A model generated the notes under the pieces. It made no database searches. It had not been told where the DNA came from and worked only from the letters and a program-made list of their open reading frames with translations. Source: Streptomyces sp. NBC_00078 (GTDB lineage Bacteria; Actinomycetota; Actinomycetes; Streptomycetales; Streptomycetaceae). From it: a DNA stretch of 64,000 nucleotides. The stretch's first letter is position 1; each line of letters opens with the position of its first letter. Where the stretch lies: contig NZ_JAPELX010000001.1 of the NCBI RefSeq assembly GCF_026343335.1, positions 992,001-1,056,000 of the forward strand. The letters run 5' to 3'. Below are positions 46,733 through 54,236 of this stretch, in pieces. Both the position numbers and the translations under genes were made by a program.

Positions 46733-47398
46733 GTGGACACACATCTGACCGAGAGCTGGCAGAGCCGGGGGACGACGGGCGCGTCCGTCATCGCGCTGGA
46801 CGACGCGACCTGGGTGTTCGTGCGGGCCAGGCCCGGGCTGCTCACCCTCGCCAGGCAAATCGTCGGGAACGCGCACGACGCAGAGGACGTCATCCAGGAG
46901 ACGTGGCTGCGGTGGCAGGGGGCCGACCGCACGGCTGTCACCAACCCGTCGGCACTGCTCAGGACGACCACCGTCCGGCTGGCCATCAACGTCGTCCAGT
47001 CCGCCTGGAAGCGCCGGGAGTCCTGTGCCGGCCCCTCGCTGCCGGAGCCGATGGACCACCACGCGGGTCCCGAAGCGGTGGCCGAGCGTCAGGACGCCAT
47101 GGAGCGAGCGGTTCTCCTGCTGATGGAGACCCTGACTCCGAGGCAACGTGCCGCGTACGTCCTCAGGGAGGGGTTCGGCTACCCGTACGACCGGATCGCT
47201 GAGATCTTGCGCCTCAGCGTCGTCAACACGAGGCAGCAGGTCGTCCGCGCCCAGCGGCGTCTCACCGGGGACCACCGCACGCAACCGGTCGACTCCGTCG
47301 CGCACCGGCGTCTCGTTCAGGCGCTCTTCTCGGCAGCCCAGAGCGGTGACCTCGGGCACCTGGAAAGGGTGCTGTCCACCGATGCGAGTGGCCGGTGA
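46733..47398 (+). CDS. Second ECF sigma factor, SnoaL-like tail truncated
   Basis: This 221-residue factor has sigma2 (LLTLARQIVGNAHDAEDVIQ, ETWLRWQGADRT) and sigma4 (LLLMETLTPRQRAAYVLREG, FGYPYDRIAEILRLSVVNTR). The linker motif GPSLPEP is the ECF41-like LPEP element missing from the other factor. After sigma4 the protein starts a SnoaL-like domain (LVQALFSAAQSGDLGHLERV) but ends LSTDASGR, about 80 residues early. The GTG at 46733 follows GAGGAG. In ECF41 relatives, removal of the extension changes activity strongly, so this may be a constitutively active or dead form. Confidence 0.82.
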   Translation: MDTHLTESWQSRGTTGASVIALDDATWVFVRARPGLLTLARQIVGNAHDAEDVIQETWLRWQGADRTAVTNPSALLRTTTVRLAINVVQSAWKRRESCAGPSLPEPMDHHAGPEAVAERQDAMERAVLLLMETLTPRQRAAYVLREGFGYPYDRIAEILRLSVVNTRQQVVRAQRRLTGDHRTQPVDSVAHRRLVQALFSAAQSGDLGHLERVLSTDASGR

Positions 47399-47524
47399 TG
47401 ACCGCTGCGGCAGGCGTCGGCGGGGCTGACGGACCAGGATCGCGTCGACGACGACGTGCCGCATCTCGCCGGGCGCCCCCGGCGCCCTCTTCGACAGGGC
47501 GACGGCGCGGCCCGGCCGAGGAGA

Positions 47525-47698
47525 TCAGCGGCTGGCGGCATGCCGGTTCATTGCGGTTGAGATGACGTTCATGCGCTCGCCGAGTTCTGCGAGTTCCTGG
47601 CGCAGTTCCGTGACCCGGGTACGAAGTTCGGTGGCTTCGGCGGTCAGCGATACGAAGGTGGCAGCGAGGTCGACGCGGTCCTCATCGATTAGGGACAT
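47525..47698 (-). CDS. Small coiled-coil protein (57 residues)
   Basis: The minus strand from ATG 47698 to the stop at 47525 encodes MSLIDEDRVDLAATFVSLTA, EATELRTRVTELRQELAELG, ERMNVISTAMNRHAASR. A leucine-zipper-like heptad pattern occupies the middle (L-x6-L-x6-L). TGGAGACG precedes the ATG with normal spacing. It is convergent with the truncated sigma factor gene. It could be an oligomerising regulator or anti-factor, but no family was recognised. Confidence 0.7.
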   Translation of the reverse strand: MSLIDEDRVDLAATFVSLTAEATELRTRVTELRQELAELGERMNVISTAMNRHAASR

Positions 47699-47774
47699 CG
47701 CGTCTCCATGACTTTACGAGGAATGCGAGCCATTTCCCTGCTGGAATGAAACCGGCCCGTCGTCAAGGGCACGA

Positions 47775-47802
47775 GTGGCCCTCTCCTTTCGGTGAGGGCC
47801 AC
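47775..47802 (-). terminator. Terminator hairpin after the NmrA-like gene
   Basis: GTGGCCCTC (47775-47783) pairs with GAGGGCCAC (47794-47802) around a ten-base loop, ten bases beyond the stop of the minus-strand gene. Confidence 0.8.
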
Positions 47803-47811
47803 CCCGATGAA

Positions 47812-48558
47812 TTACTTCCGCTGTGCGAGCCAGTCGGCGAACTTCGTCTCGGCTCGGTGAGCGTCCGGGCCGGGCAGAAGGGTGTCGTCTTTCAGTGGGG
47901 CGCCCCAGTACGTCGCCTGCGGGTCCGTGACGATCTTGCGCGGGTCGTTCAGGGCGGTCAGCCCCATGCGGATGAACTCCTCCAGCTGGAACACCTCGGG
48001 GCCGCCGACCTCCACCACGCCGCCCACAGGTGCGCCGACCGCGGTGCGGGCGACGGCCGCGGCCACGTCGTCGGAGACGATGGGCTGGATCTTGGCGTCG
48101 GGCAGATGCACGGTGTCACCCTCGGTGACCCCGTCGGCGAGTCCCTTCGCGAACTCGAAGAACTGGGTGGCGTGGACGATGGAGTAGGGGTTGCCGGACC
48201 CTTTGATCAGGTCTTCCTGGACCTGCTTGGCGCGGAAGTATCCGCTGCCCTGCAGGCGGTCGGTGCCGACCACGGACAGCGCCACGTGATGCGCCACGCC
48301 GGCCTGCGTCTCCGCCTTCAGCAGGTTGGTCGTCGAGGTGCGGAAGAACTCCATGACCGCCTCGTCCTCGAACGAGGGCGAGTTCGACACGTCGACCACG
48401 ACCTGCGCGCCCTGCAGGACCTCGGCCAGCCCCTCGCCGGTCAGCGTGTTGACGCCGGTGTTGGGCGACGCCGGGACCGCCTCGTGCCCGTGCTCGCCGA
48501 GCCCGGTGACCACCTTCGAGCCGATGAGCCCGGTTCCACCGATCACTACTACCTTCAT
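47812..48558 (-). CDS. NmrA-like NAD(P)-dependent reductase/epimerase
   Basis: This 248-residue atypical short-chain reductase has the Rossmann loop VVIGGTGLIGSKVV at residues 4-17, a later VVDVSNSPSF and the helix YFRAKQVQEDLIKGSGNPYS with the Y-x3-K-like region. It ends with a substrate-binding part (IQPIVSDDVAAAVARTAVGA). Such NAD(P)-binding proteins are typical partners of ECF41 factors (the E of the COE group: carboxymuconolactone decarboxylase, oxidoreductase, epimerase). The ATG has AAAGGAA upstream and the ECF-type promoter lies 44 bases away. This makes it the most classical target in the cluster. The substrate is unknown. Confidence 0.9.
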   Translation of the reverse strand: MKVVVIGGTGLIGSKVVTGLGEHGHEAVPASPNTGVNTLTGEGLAEVLQGAQVVVDVSNSPSFEDEAVMEFFRTSTTNLLKAETQAGVAHHVALSVVGTDRLQGSGYFRAKQVQEDLIKGSGNPYSIVHATQFFEFAKGLADGVTEGDTVHLPDAKIQPIVSDDVAAAVARTAVGAPVGGVVEVGGPEVFQLEEFIRMGLTALNDPRKIVTDPQATYWGAPLKDDTLLPGPDAHRAETKFADWLAQRK

Positions 48559-48601
48559 GACGGAATTCCTTTCGGGTTTACCTGATGCCTGTATCAGTAG
48601 A

Positions 48602-48628
48602 GACCAGGCATCGGTTCTGTTTGTGACA
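48602..48628 (-). promoter_or_regulatory. ECF41-type promoter of the NmrA-like gene
   Basis: On the minus strand TGTCACA is at 48628-48622 and GGTC at 48605-48602, with 16 bases between. It lies just after the stop of the upstream flavoprotein gene on the same strand. Confidence 0.87.
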
Positions 48629-48632
48629 CCTT

Positions 48633-50363
48633 CTATTCGACGAGTTTTCCCGTGGTCGACACTTCCTCCATCAGGGAGGAAATCTCGCTGGATACGGCCG
48701 GAATGCTCTCGTGGGTGATGCCCGTCGACGGGGACCACACGAGATTCACCCGCAGAGCGGGATCCATGTCGGGGTAGTCGCTGCGGTTGTGGCAGCCACG
48801 TGTCTCGCGGCGCTCCATTGCCGATTCGAGGGTGGCGCGGGCCGCGAGTGCGGCGGATTTCAGATCGAAGGCGTGCGCGAGGTCCTGGTAGCCGGCGATG
48901 TCCGGGTGGATGCCGACGTCGTCCATCCTCTTCTCGATCAACGCGAGCTCTGCCAGCCCGGCGCGCAGGCCGTCTTCGTCGCGTACGACTCCGGCGTGCT
49001 CGGTCATGGTGTTGCGGATGGCGCGCTGGAGGGCGCGGACGTTCTCCGGCCCGTCGGCGGCGAGGAGATCGTCCATCTCGGCGCGGGCCTCCGCGATGGC
49101 CGACGCCGACCTCGGCTGTGAGGTCAGGGATTCCGAATAGGCGGCTGCGGCCTGTCCGGTGAGGCGGCCGAAGACGAGCAGTTCGATGAGGCTGTTCCCA
49201 CCGAGGCGGTTGGCGCCGTGCAGCCCGCTGGACGCCTCACCGATGGCGTACAGGCCGCGCACATCGGTGCTGTGGTCCTCGGGACGCACCCACACGCCGC
49301 CCATCGAGTAGTGGGCAGTGGGCGCGATCTCGATCGGCTCCCGGGTGATGTCCAGCATCTGCAGGTCCAGCAGGGTCTGGTAGACGCGGGGCAGTCGCGT
49401 CATGATCGTCTGGCGGGGCAGGTGCGAGACGTCGAGCCACACACCGCCCTTGGGGGTGCCGCGGCCCTCTTTGATCTCCGTGTAGGCGGCCAGGGCCACG
49501 CGGTCGCGGGTGGACAACTCCATGCGCTCGGGGTCGTAGCGGGCCATGAAGCGTTCCCCGAGGGCGTTGCGCAGGATGCCGCCCTCGCCCCGGGCGGCCT
49601 CGCTGACCAGGGTGCCGGCCGCGTTCTCCGGCTCGATGATCCCGGACGGGTGGAACTGCACCAGCTCGGCGTCCCGCAGCCGGGCACCGGCCTCGACGGC
49701 CAGCCGGAAGGAGTCGCCGGTGTTCTCGTCGCGCCGCGAGGAGGTGCGCCGCCAGATGCGGGTGTGGCCGCCCGCAGCGAGAATGACCGCGTCGGCGTGG
49801 ATGAGGTAGCGCCTGCCGCTGGTGAGGTCGAAGCCGTACGCGCCGAACACCGCTCCGTCGTGCACCAGGAGCCGGGTGATGTACACGCCCTCCAGTACCG
49901 GAATGTCGAGCTGTTCCGCGCGCCTGATCAGCGTGCGCTGGATCTCCAGGCCGGTGTAGTCGCCCGCGAAGGCGGTCCGCCGGAACTTGTGCGCGCCGAA
50001 GAAGCGCTGCGAGATCCGGCCGTCCTCCTCCCTGGCAAAGGCCATCCCGAAGCGCTCCAGGTCGTCGATGCCACGGGCGGCGCCCTGCGTGACGATCTCC
50101 ACGGTGCGCGGATCGGCCAGGAGGTAGCTCTCCTTCAGGGTGTCGGCAGCATGCTGCTGCCAGCTGTCCTCCGGGTCCATGGTGGCCAGCGCAGCGTTGA
50201 TGCCGCCGGCCGCAAGTGCCGTATGGGCGTCCTCCTTGGGACGCTTGCCGACCGCCAGGACGTCGATGCCGGCCTCGGCCAGTTCGATCGCCGCGCGCAG
50301 GCCGGCTCCGCCGGTGCCGATCACCAGCACCATGGTGGAAAGGCGTTGTTCGGTGACAGCCAC
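48633..50363 (-). CDS. Orphan fumarate reductase / succinate dehydrogenase-type flavoprotein
   Basis: This 576-residue FAD protein belongs to the SdhA/FrdA/NadB family. The FAD loop is VLVIGTGGAGLRAAIELAEAG. GGINAALA, VQFHPSGI and the active-site RDRVALAAY, HYSMGGVWV and SGLHGANRLGGNSLIELLVFG are present. It has the C-terminal helical domain (LRNTM-EHAGVVRDEDGL type). No iron-sulfur or membrane-anchor subunit is adjacent, so it must work with other partners or as a soluble reductase. GTG at 50363 follows CGGAGAAG. The ECF-type promoter is 36 bases upstream. An L-aspartate oxidase role is possible but less fitting. Confidence 0.92.
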   Translation of the reverse strand: MAVTEQRLSTMVLVIGTGGAGLRAAIELAEAGIDVLAVGKRPKEDAHTALAAGGINAALATMDPEDSWQQHAADTLKESYLLADPRTVEIVTQGAARGIDDLERFGMAFAREEDGRISQRFFGAHKFRRTAFAGDYTGLEIQRTLIRRAEQLDIPVLEGVYITRLLVHDGAVFGAYGFDLTSGRRYLIHADAVILAAGGHTRIWRRTSSRRDENTGDSFRLAVEAGARLRDAELVQFHPSGIIEPENAAGTLVSEAARGEGGILRNALGERFMARYDPERMELSTRDRVALAAYTEIKEGRGTPKGGVWLDVSHLPRQTIMTRLPRVYQTLLDLQMLDITREPIEIAPTAHYSMGGVWVRPEDHSTDVRGLYAIGEASSGLHGANRLGGNSLIELLVFGRLTGQAAAAYSESLTSQPRSASAIAEARAEMDDLLAADGPENVRALQRAIRNTMTEHAGVVRDEDGLRAGLAELALIEKRMDDVGIHPDIAGYQDLAHAFDLKSAALAARATLESAMERRETRGCHNRSDYPDMDPALRVNLVWSPSTGITHESIPAVSSEISSLMEEVSTTGKLVE

Positions 50364-50398
50364 GGTCTTCTCCGATCACTGAGGTCTTCATCCAGTAC

Positions 50399-50425
50399 GA
50401 CCGGACAGTCCCGCGATCTGTGACA
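50399..50425 (-). promoter_or_regulatory. ECF41-type promoter of the flavoprotein gene
   Basis: On the minus strand TGTCACA is at 50425-50419 and GGTC at 50402-50399, with 16 bases between. Confidence 0.87.
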
Positions 50426-50517
50426 CCTCTCCCGGGCCCCTTCGCGTCGAGGGGTCGGCGACCCGCTGTCGGGTTCGTGAGGTGGCGGCGATGCCGGTCC
50501 TACAACACCTAGGACAG

Positions 50518-50544
50518 GACAGGACTCGCACCCATGTTGTGACA
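50518..50544 (-). promoter_or_regulatory. Weaker ECF41-type site, second upstream site for the flavoprotein gene
   Basis: On the minus strand TGTCACA is at 50544-50538, then 16 bases and TGTC (50521-50518) in place of GGTC. It is back to back with the cupin 2 promoter, 16 bases away. Confidence 0.5.
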
Positions 50545-50560
50545 CTGATGTGGCCGCGAG

Positions 50561-50587
50561 TGTCACAGATTCGACCGCAGCCCGGTC
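50561..50587 (+). promoter_or_regulatory. ECF41-type promoter of cupin 2
   Basis: TGTCACA at 50561-50567, 16 bases ending in CAGCCC, GGTC at 50584-50587. The ATG is 59 bases downstream. Confidence 0.87.
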
Positions 50588-50645
50588 ATCACTGAACACG
50601 GTCATGGCAGCCATGGCCGGGTGTGAATCCGAGGGAGGCCGACAC

Positions 50646-51089
50646 ATGTCGGACAAGGACTCAGCGCAGGGCACCGGAGTGCAGACCCGGTCGGAGGGAT
50701 GGAAGACGGCGGCGAAGATGCTGCAGGACACCGCTCCGCTCACCGTCCCCGAGGGCGCCTCGGCGATGACCATCTTCGTCGAGTGGGAGCCGGGAGACCC
50801 GGGATCCCCGCCGCACCGCCACTCGGGACCGGCGTTCGGCTACGTCCTGGAGGGCGCCGTCCGTTTCGAGATGGAAGGCGAGCCCGAGCGCGTGATCGAG
50901 GCGGGCGGGACGTTCTGGGAGCCGGGCGGCGACCCGATCCACTACCAGGACGGCAACGCGCTGCCCGACGCGTGCACCCGGTTCGTCGTGACGATGCTGT
51001 GCGCGCCGGGCAAGCCCATGCTCGAACTGGTCGACGAGGAGGAACTGGCCCAGCGGGCCCACCTCCGCGCCCCACGGCCCACCGGCTGA
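50646..51089 (+). CDS. Cupin-domain protein 2
   Basis: This 147-residue cupin has the same plan as the one at 36944: PEGASAMTIFVEW, GDPGSPPHRHSGPAFGYVLE, GEPERVIEAGGTFWEPGGDP then IHYQDGNALPD. Its end, HLRAPRPTG, is shared. Metal ligands are the His pair in PPHRH and the His in DPIHYQ. GGGAGG precedes the ATG. The extra N-terminal part (MSDKDSAQGTGVQTRSEGWK) matches the deleted paralogue at 33047. Three copies with the same promoter type suggest a core function in the regulon, perhaps handling a reactive small molecule. The exact reaction is unknown. Confidence 0.9.
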   Translation: MSDKDSAQGTGVQTRSEGWKTAAKMLQDTAPLTVPEGASAMTIFVEWEPGDPGSPPHRHSGPAFGYVLEGAVRFEMEGEPERVIEAGGTFWEPGGDPIHYQDGNALPDACTRFVVTMLCAPGKPMLELVDEEELAQRAHLRAPRPTG

Positions 51090-51149
51090 CCGCCGTACAG
51101 GGCCACTGCGAAGGCAGCCCGTCCGCTCCGTGGGAGGGCACGGTGAGGC

Positions 51150-51710
51150 ATGAGCGCCAATGATGTCGTGCACGGCATGTTGACAGCGCTGTTCGCCGCC
51201 GCGACCGTTCACGCGCTGCGGCAGGCCGCGCTGACACGAGGCGCCGGATGGCGCGGCCGAGGCGACGGTCTCCTGCACATCGTCATGGCGGCGGCCATGG
51301 CGGTGATGCCGTGGCACCGCATCGGCGAAGGGCCGGCGCCGGGGCGGACGACCTTCTTCTTCGCCGCAGCGGCCTTGTGGTTCCCGCTGACCGCGGTTCT
51401 CGGCGTCCGTGGCTCCAGGTTGGCCGGCCTCGTGCGCAGGTCGCCGCAGGCGGTCGGCATGGCCGCCATGGCGTGGATGCCGGTGCGGCACGGCAGCGTC
51501 ACGGACGCCCACACCGGCGACCTGGTCACCGGTGTGCTGACGCTGTGTCTGCTGGCCTACGCTCTCCGGTCGCTGACCCAGGACATGCCCACGCTGCGCG
51601 GGACTCCGGGCAGCGTGGGCATGTCCACGGACCTCGGCGGACCCTGCGACCGCTTCTGGCAGGGATCGACGGCCATGGGCACGGCCCTCATGCTGCTCAT
51701 GCACCACTGA
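51150..51710 (+). CDS. DUF5134 integral membrane protein
   Basis: This 186-residue protein has five or so transmembrane helices (MLTALFAAATVHALRQAAL, LLHIVMAAAMAVMPW, TTFFFAAAALWFPLTAVLG, GVLTLCLLAYALRSL, ALMLLMHH). The His/Met-rich ends of the helices (VHGM, LHIVMAAAMAVMP, LMHH) are typical of the DUF5134 family and could bind copper. It starts 60 bases after cupin 2 in the same direction, without its own ECF-type site, so it is probably co-transcribed. Its 3' part contains a perfect 17-bp inverted repeat. Function is unknown. Confidence 0.83.
   Translation: MSANDVVHGMLTALFAAATVHALRQAALTRGAGWRGRGDGLLHIVMAAAMAVMPWHRIGEGPAPGRTTFFFAAAALWFPLTAVLGVRGSRLAGLVRRSPQAVGMAAMAWMPVRHGSVTDAHTGDLVTGVLTLCLLAYALRSLTQDMPTLRGTPGSVGMSTDLGGPCDRFWQGSTAMGTALMLLMHH
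51581..51626. repeat. Perfect 17-bp inverted repeat inside the DUF5134 gene
   Basis: GGACATGCCCACGCTGC at 51581-51597 and its reverse complement at 51610-51626 enclose 12 bases. A stem of this strength within a coding region is unusual. Confidence 0.9.
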
Positions 51711-51758
51711 CATGCGACGCCGGGCAACCGTGTCGTCCTGAAAGTCGGTGCCCAACGG

Positions 51759-51785
51759 TGTCACACATCGTGTGGCAGCCCGGTC
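51759..51785 (+). promoter_or_regulatory. ECF41-type promoter of the patatin gene
   Basis: TGTCACA at 51759-51765, 16 bases, GGTC at 51782-51785, then CTAGTGGG. The ATG is 49 bases downstream. Confidence 0.87.
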
Positions 51786-51833
51786 CTAGTGGGAGACCGG
51801 TCCGATTCCGGCCCCATGGCGAAAAGGTGGATC

Positions 51834-52727
51834 ATGAGGGGAAATCCCACAACGGCGGGTCTGGGCAGCCTTCCGCGTCCCGTGGCCGTGGTGGTGGGCG
51901 CCGGTGGCGTGCTCGGAGCGGCGCACATCGGTGCCGGGTACGCGCTGGAACGCCACGGATTCGTCCCGGACCTGATCATCGGGACTTCGGTGGGTGCCCT
52001 CAACGGGGCCATCGCGGCCGCCCACCCCCGCAGGGCCGCGCCGTGGCTGGACCACGTGTGGACCCAACTGCGGCGCCGTGACGTGTATCCGCTCGGCAAC
52101 CTGTCCTCACGGAGCAGCGTCTTCACCGATCGCGGCCTGCGGCGGCTGATCGCCCGGGCCGGGCTGCCGTCGCGGATCGAGGAGCTGGCGGTCCCGTTCA
52201 CCGCGGTGGCCACGGACCTGGTCACCGGTGCTCCGGTGCTGCTCGACCGGGGAGACCTCGTGTCCGCGCTGCTGGCCAGCGCCGCCATCCCGGGGATGCT
52301 GCCCCCGGTGGTCCGCGCGGGCCGCACGCTCGTCGACGGCGGGCTGATCGCCTATGTCCCGGTGCCGGCGGCCCTGCAGGCCGGGGCGGCCGGCGTGGTG
52401 GTGGCAACCGGGCCGGAGAGCTCGCCGTTGCGCCCCACCATTCCGCGCCGACGTGCCGGCGCGATCGCCGCCAGGGCCGGGCTGCTGATGCTGCACCACC
52501 AGATCGAGCGCGATCTGCGCGAGGTGTCCCGGCACATCCCGACCGTCGTACGACCGGCCGGTGTGGGCGTGGCTGCGCCGTCACATCGGGCTGCTGCTGT
52601 TCCTGCACAACGTCGTGCAGACCTTCGTAGCAGCCGACCATCGTTACCGGCCCCTGTACAACCGGGCCGTCGGCTCTCAGATCGCCCTCCAGCTCCGGCT
52701 CGCCGGGTACCAGCCCGGCAGCGGTAG
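51834..52727 (+). CDS. Patatin-like phospholipase, C-terminus replaced
   Basis: The first roughly 240 residues form a patatin domain: VAVVVGAGGVLGAAHIGAGY (oxyanion loop), the nucleophile elbow IIGTSVGALNGAI and the acid in LVDGGLIAYVPV (DGG). A conserved helix follows up to LREVSRHIPTVV. Beyond about 52545 the sequence no longer resembles a patatin and reads through, out of frame, over another coding region before a stop at 52727. The start is ATG 51834 with AAAGGTGG upstream; an ATG at 51816 is possible. Catalytic residues are intact, so the hybrid may still be an esterase acting on membrane lipids. Driven by an ECF41-type promoter. Confidence 0.78.
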   Translation: MRGNPTTAGLGSLPRPVAVVVGAGGVLGAAHIGAGYALERHGFVPDLIIGTSVGALNGAIAAAHPRRAAPWLDHVWTQLRRRDVYPLGNLSSRSSVFTDRGLRRLIARAGLPSRIEELAVPFTAVATDLVTGAPVLLDRGDLVSALLASAAIPGMLPPVVRAGRTLVDGGLIAYVPVPAALQAGAAGVVVATGPESSPLRPTIPRRRAGAIAARAGLLMLHHQIERDLREVSRHIPTVVRPAGVGVAAPSHRAAAVPAQRRADLRSSRPSLPAPVQPGRRLSDRPPAPARRVPARQR

Positions 52728-53166
52728 GCCGGTGGTGCTGCTCAGCTACAGCGGCGGCGCCCAGGTCGCCACGGGCGCGGTCGACGAACTGTACACGCAG
52801 CTGCGCTGCCCGCTCCTGCTGATCACACTCGGTGGGTTCCACAACGGAGCCAACGACCTCACCCATGCCGAGCACCTGCATCAACTCACCAGCGCGAACG
52901 ACCGAATTGAGCAGATCGGCACCTGGATCTTCCCTCAGCGCTGGCGGCTCTTGCGTCGTAGCGCATGGAACCAGGCCGTTCGCGCGGGGAAGATCACCGT
53001 GCATCGACTCGACCCGGCCACTCACTTCGGTCCGCAGAGCTACATCAGCCCAACGGCTCAACTGCCCGACGGCCGCAGCCACCTTGCCCGCACCGCCGAA
53101 ACGGTGATCGCGGTCATCCGCGCCCACCACGGCTCCACCCTCGCGCAGGGCAACCCGCTGCCATGA
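52549..53166 (+). pseudogene. 3' part of an unknown alpha/beta-fold protein fused behind the patatin
   Basis: In a different frame from the patatin, the reading starts about YDRPVWAWLRRHIGLLLFLH, continues with a hydrolase-like elbow VVLLSYSGGAQVATGAVDEL and GGFHNGANDLTHAEHLHQLT, and ends HFGPQSYISPTAQLPDGRSH. A GTG at 52561 could initiate, but there is no ribosome-binding site and the upstream part of the protein is missing. It looks like the C-terminal half of an esterase or membrane protein brought next to the patatin by deletion. The family is not recognised. Confidence 0.6.
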
Positions 53167-53246
53167 GGCGGGCGGTGCTGCGGCGAGGGCGTTCGGCCCG
53201 CCGCCATGACGGCTCGCGGAGTCGGGCCAATCGAGGAACGCCATGG

Positions 53247-54107
53247 TCAGGGTGCGTTGAACAGGGTGGGGAAGCGGGGGGCGAGCCAGGGTTTGCGGCC
53301 CCAGGCGAGCACATTTCCGCGTGCCAGGGCCTGCCACGGGCCCCGACGTCCCAGCGCGATGAGAAGAAACGCGACCGGTTCGGTGAGGATGGTGCAGTCC
53401 GAACGTTCCGGCGGGTCAGGAAGCACCTCGACCGTGCCGTCGGTGAAGGTGACGCCGAACGCCGCGCCGCCCCGGATGCGCAAGGTGTAACGGGCCGTCG
53501 GCGCGGAGGCGGCGGCGATGCGCGGCATCGCTGTCTTCAGGAACGGCAGGCACAATCCGACCCGCATCTCGTTGATCATGTGCGGGCGGCGCAGCCCGCG
53601 GGCGAGATCGTAACCGTGGCCCAGCATGTGGGTCAGCAGGTACGAGGCGAGAACGTCCTGGTCCATGGGACCGAGCGGGGTCAGGAGCGTCCGACCCGCG
53701 GTCCCGTCCGCCACGGCTCGGTCCACCGCGTCCAGGAACACGTCGGTCTGCTCCACGATCATCGCGGCCAGCGGTTCCGCACCGCGCTCCGGAAAGTCGA
53801 TGAGACTCTGTGCATTGGCCGCCGCGAGGCTCTGCGGCGTGCCGTCCCCGTAGAGGCGTTCCCGGCCGGACGCGAGATCGGCCATCAGGCCGTTGGCCAG
53901 TACCAGGTGGGCGGCCGTCTCGCCGACGGTCCACTCCAACCCCGGTACCGGAACGGTCATGTCCGGCGCGTCGTCCAGGAGCGCGGCGACGGCACTGGCG
54001 GTCTCCCGTATCGCCTGACCGAGCCCTTCCGGCAGGGAGTCCCTGGTGCCCGTCTGCGTTCCCCGCTCCACCCCGCTCGTTCTCCTCATGTCTGCGTGAT
54101 CACGCAC
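53247..54107 (-). CDS. Maleylpyruvate isomerase-like (mycothiol-dependent DinB superfamily) protein
   Basis: This 286-residue protein has an N-terminal four-helix DinB/MDMPI domain (AIRETASAVAALLDDAP, LEWTVGETAAHLVLANGLMA, SYLLTHMLGHGYDLARGL). The metal-ligand His residues are in VGETAAHL and LTHMLGHGYD. A C-terminal SCP2-like domain follows (RYTLRIRGGAAFGVTFTDGT, CTILTEPVAFLLIALGRRGP). Such proteins are mycothiol-dependent transferases or isomerases. The start is the GTG at 54107 or the ATG at 54089; neither has a strong Shine-Dalgarno sequence. It faces away from the patatin region and lies outside the ECF promoter cluster. Confidence 0.83.
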   Translation of the reverse strand: MRDHADMRRTSGVERGTQTGTRDSLPEGLGQAIRETASAVAALLDDAPDMTVPVPGLEWTVGETAAHLVLANGLMADLASGRERLYGDGTPQSLAAANAQSLIDFPERGAEPLAAMIVEQTDVFLDAVDRAVADGTAGRTLLTPLGPMDQDVLASYLLTHMLGHGYDLARGLRRPHMINEMRVGLCLPFLKTAMPRIAAASAPTARYTLRIRGGAAFGVTFTDGTVEVLPDPPERSDCTILTEPVAFLLIALGRRGPWQALARGNVLAWGRKPWLAPRFPTLFNAP

Positions 54108-54130
54108 CTGTAGCGCGGTACAAAACCAGA

Positions 54131-54166
54131 CCCGCCGGTCCGGGGCAAGGGTCCTGGACCGGCGGG
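54131..54166 (-). terminator. Hairpin terminator after the FadR-type regulator
   Basis: CCCGCCGGTCC (54131-54141) pairs perfectly with GGACCGGCGGG (54156-54166). It lies between two minus-strand genes, 71 bases beyond the regulator stop. Confidence 0.82.
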
Positions 54167-54236
54167 CACTTCGAGAACCGAGACCGTCGGGAGAACGTGC
54201 TCACCGACCTGGTGCCGGGAACTCCGACCGTGACCG

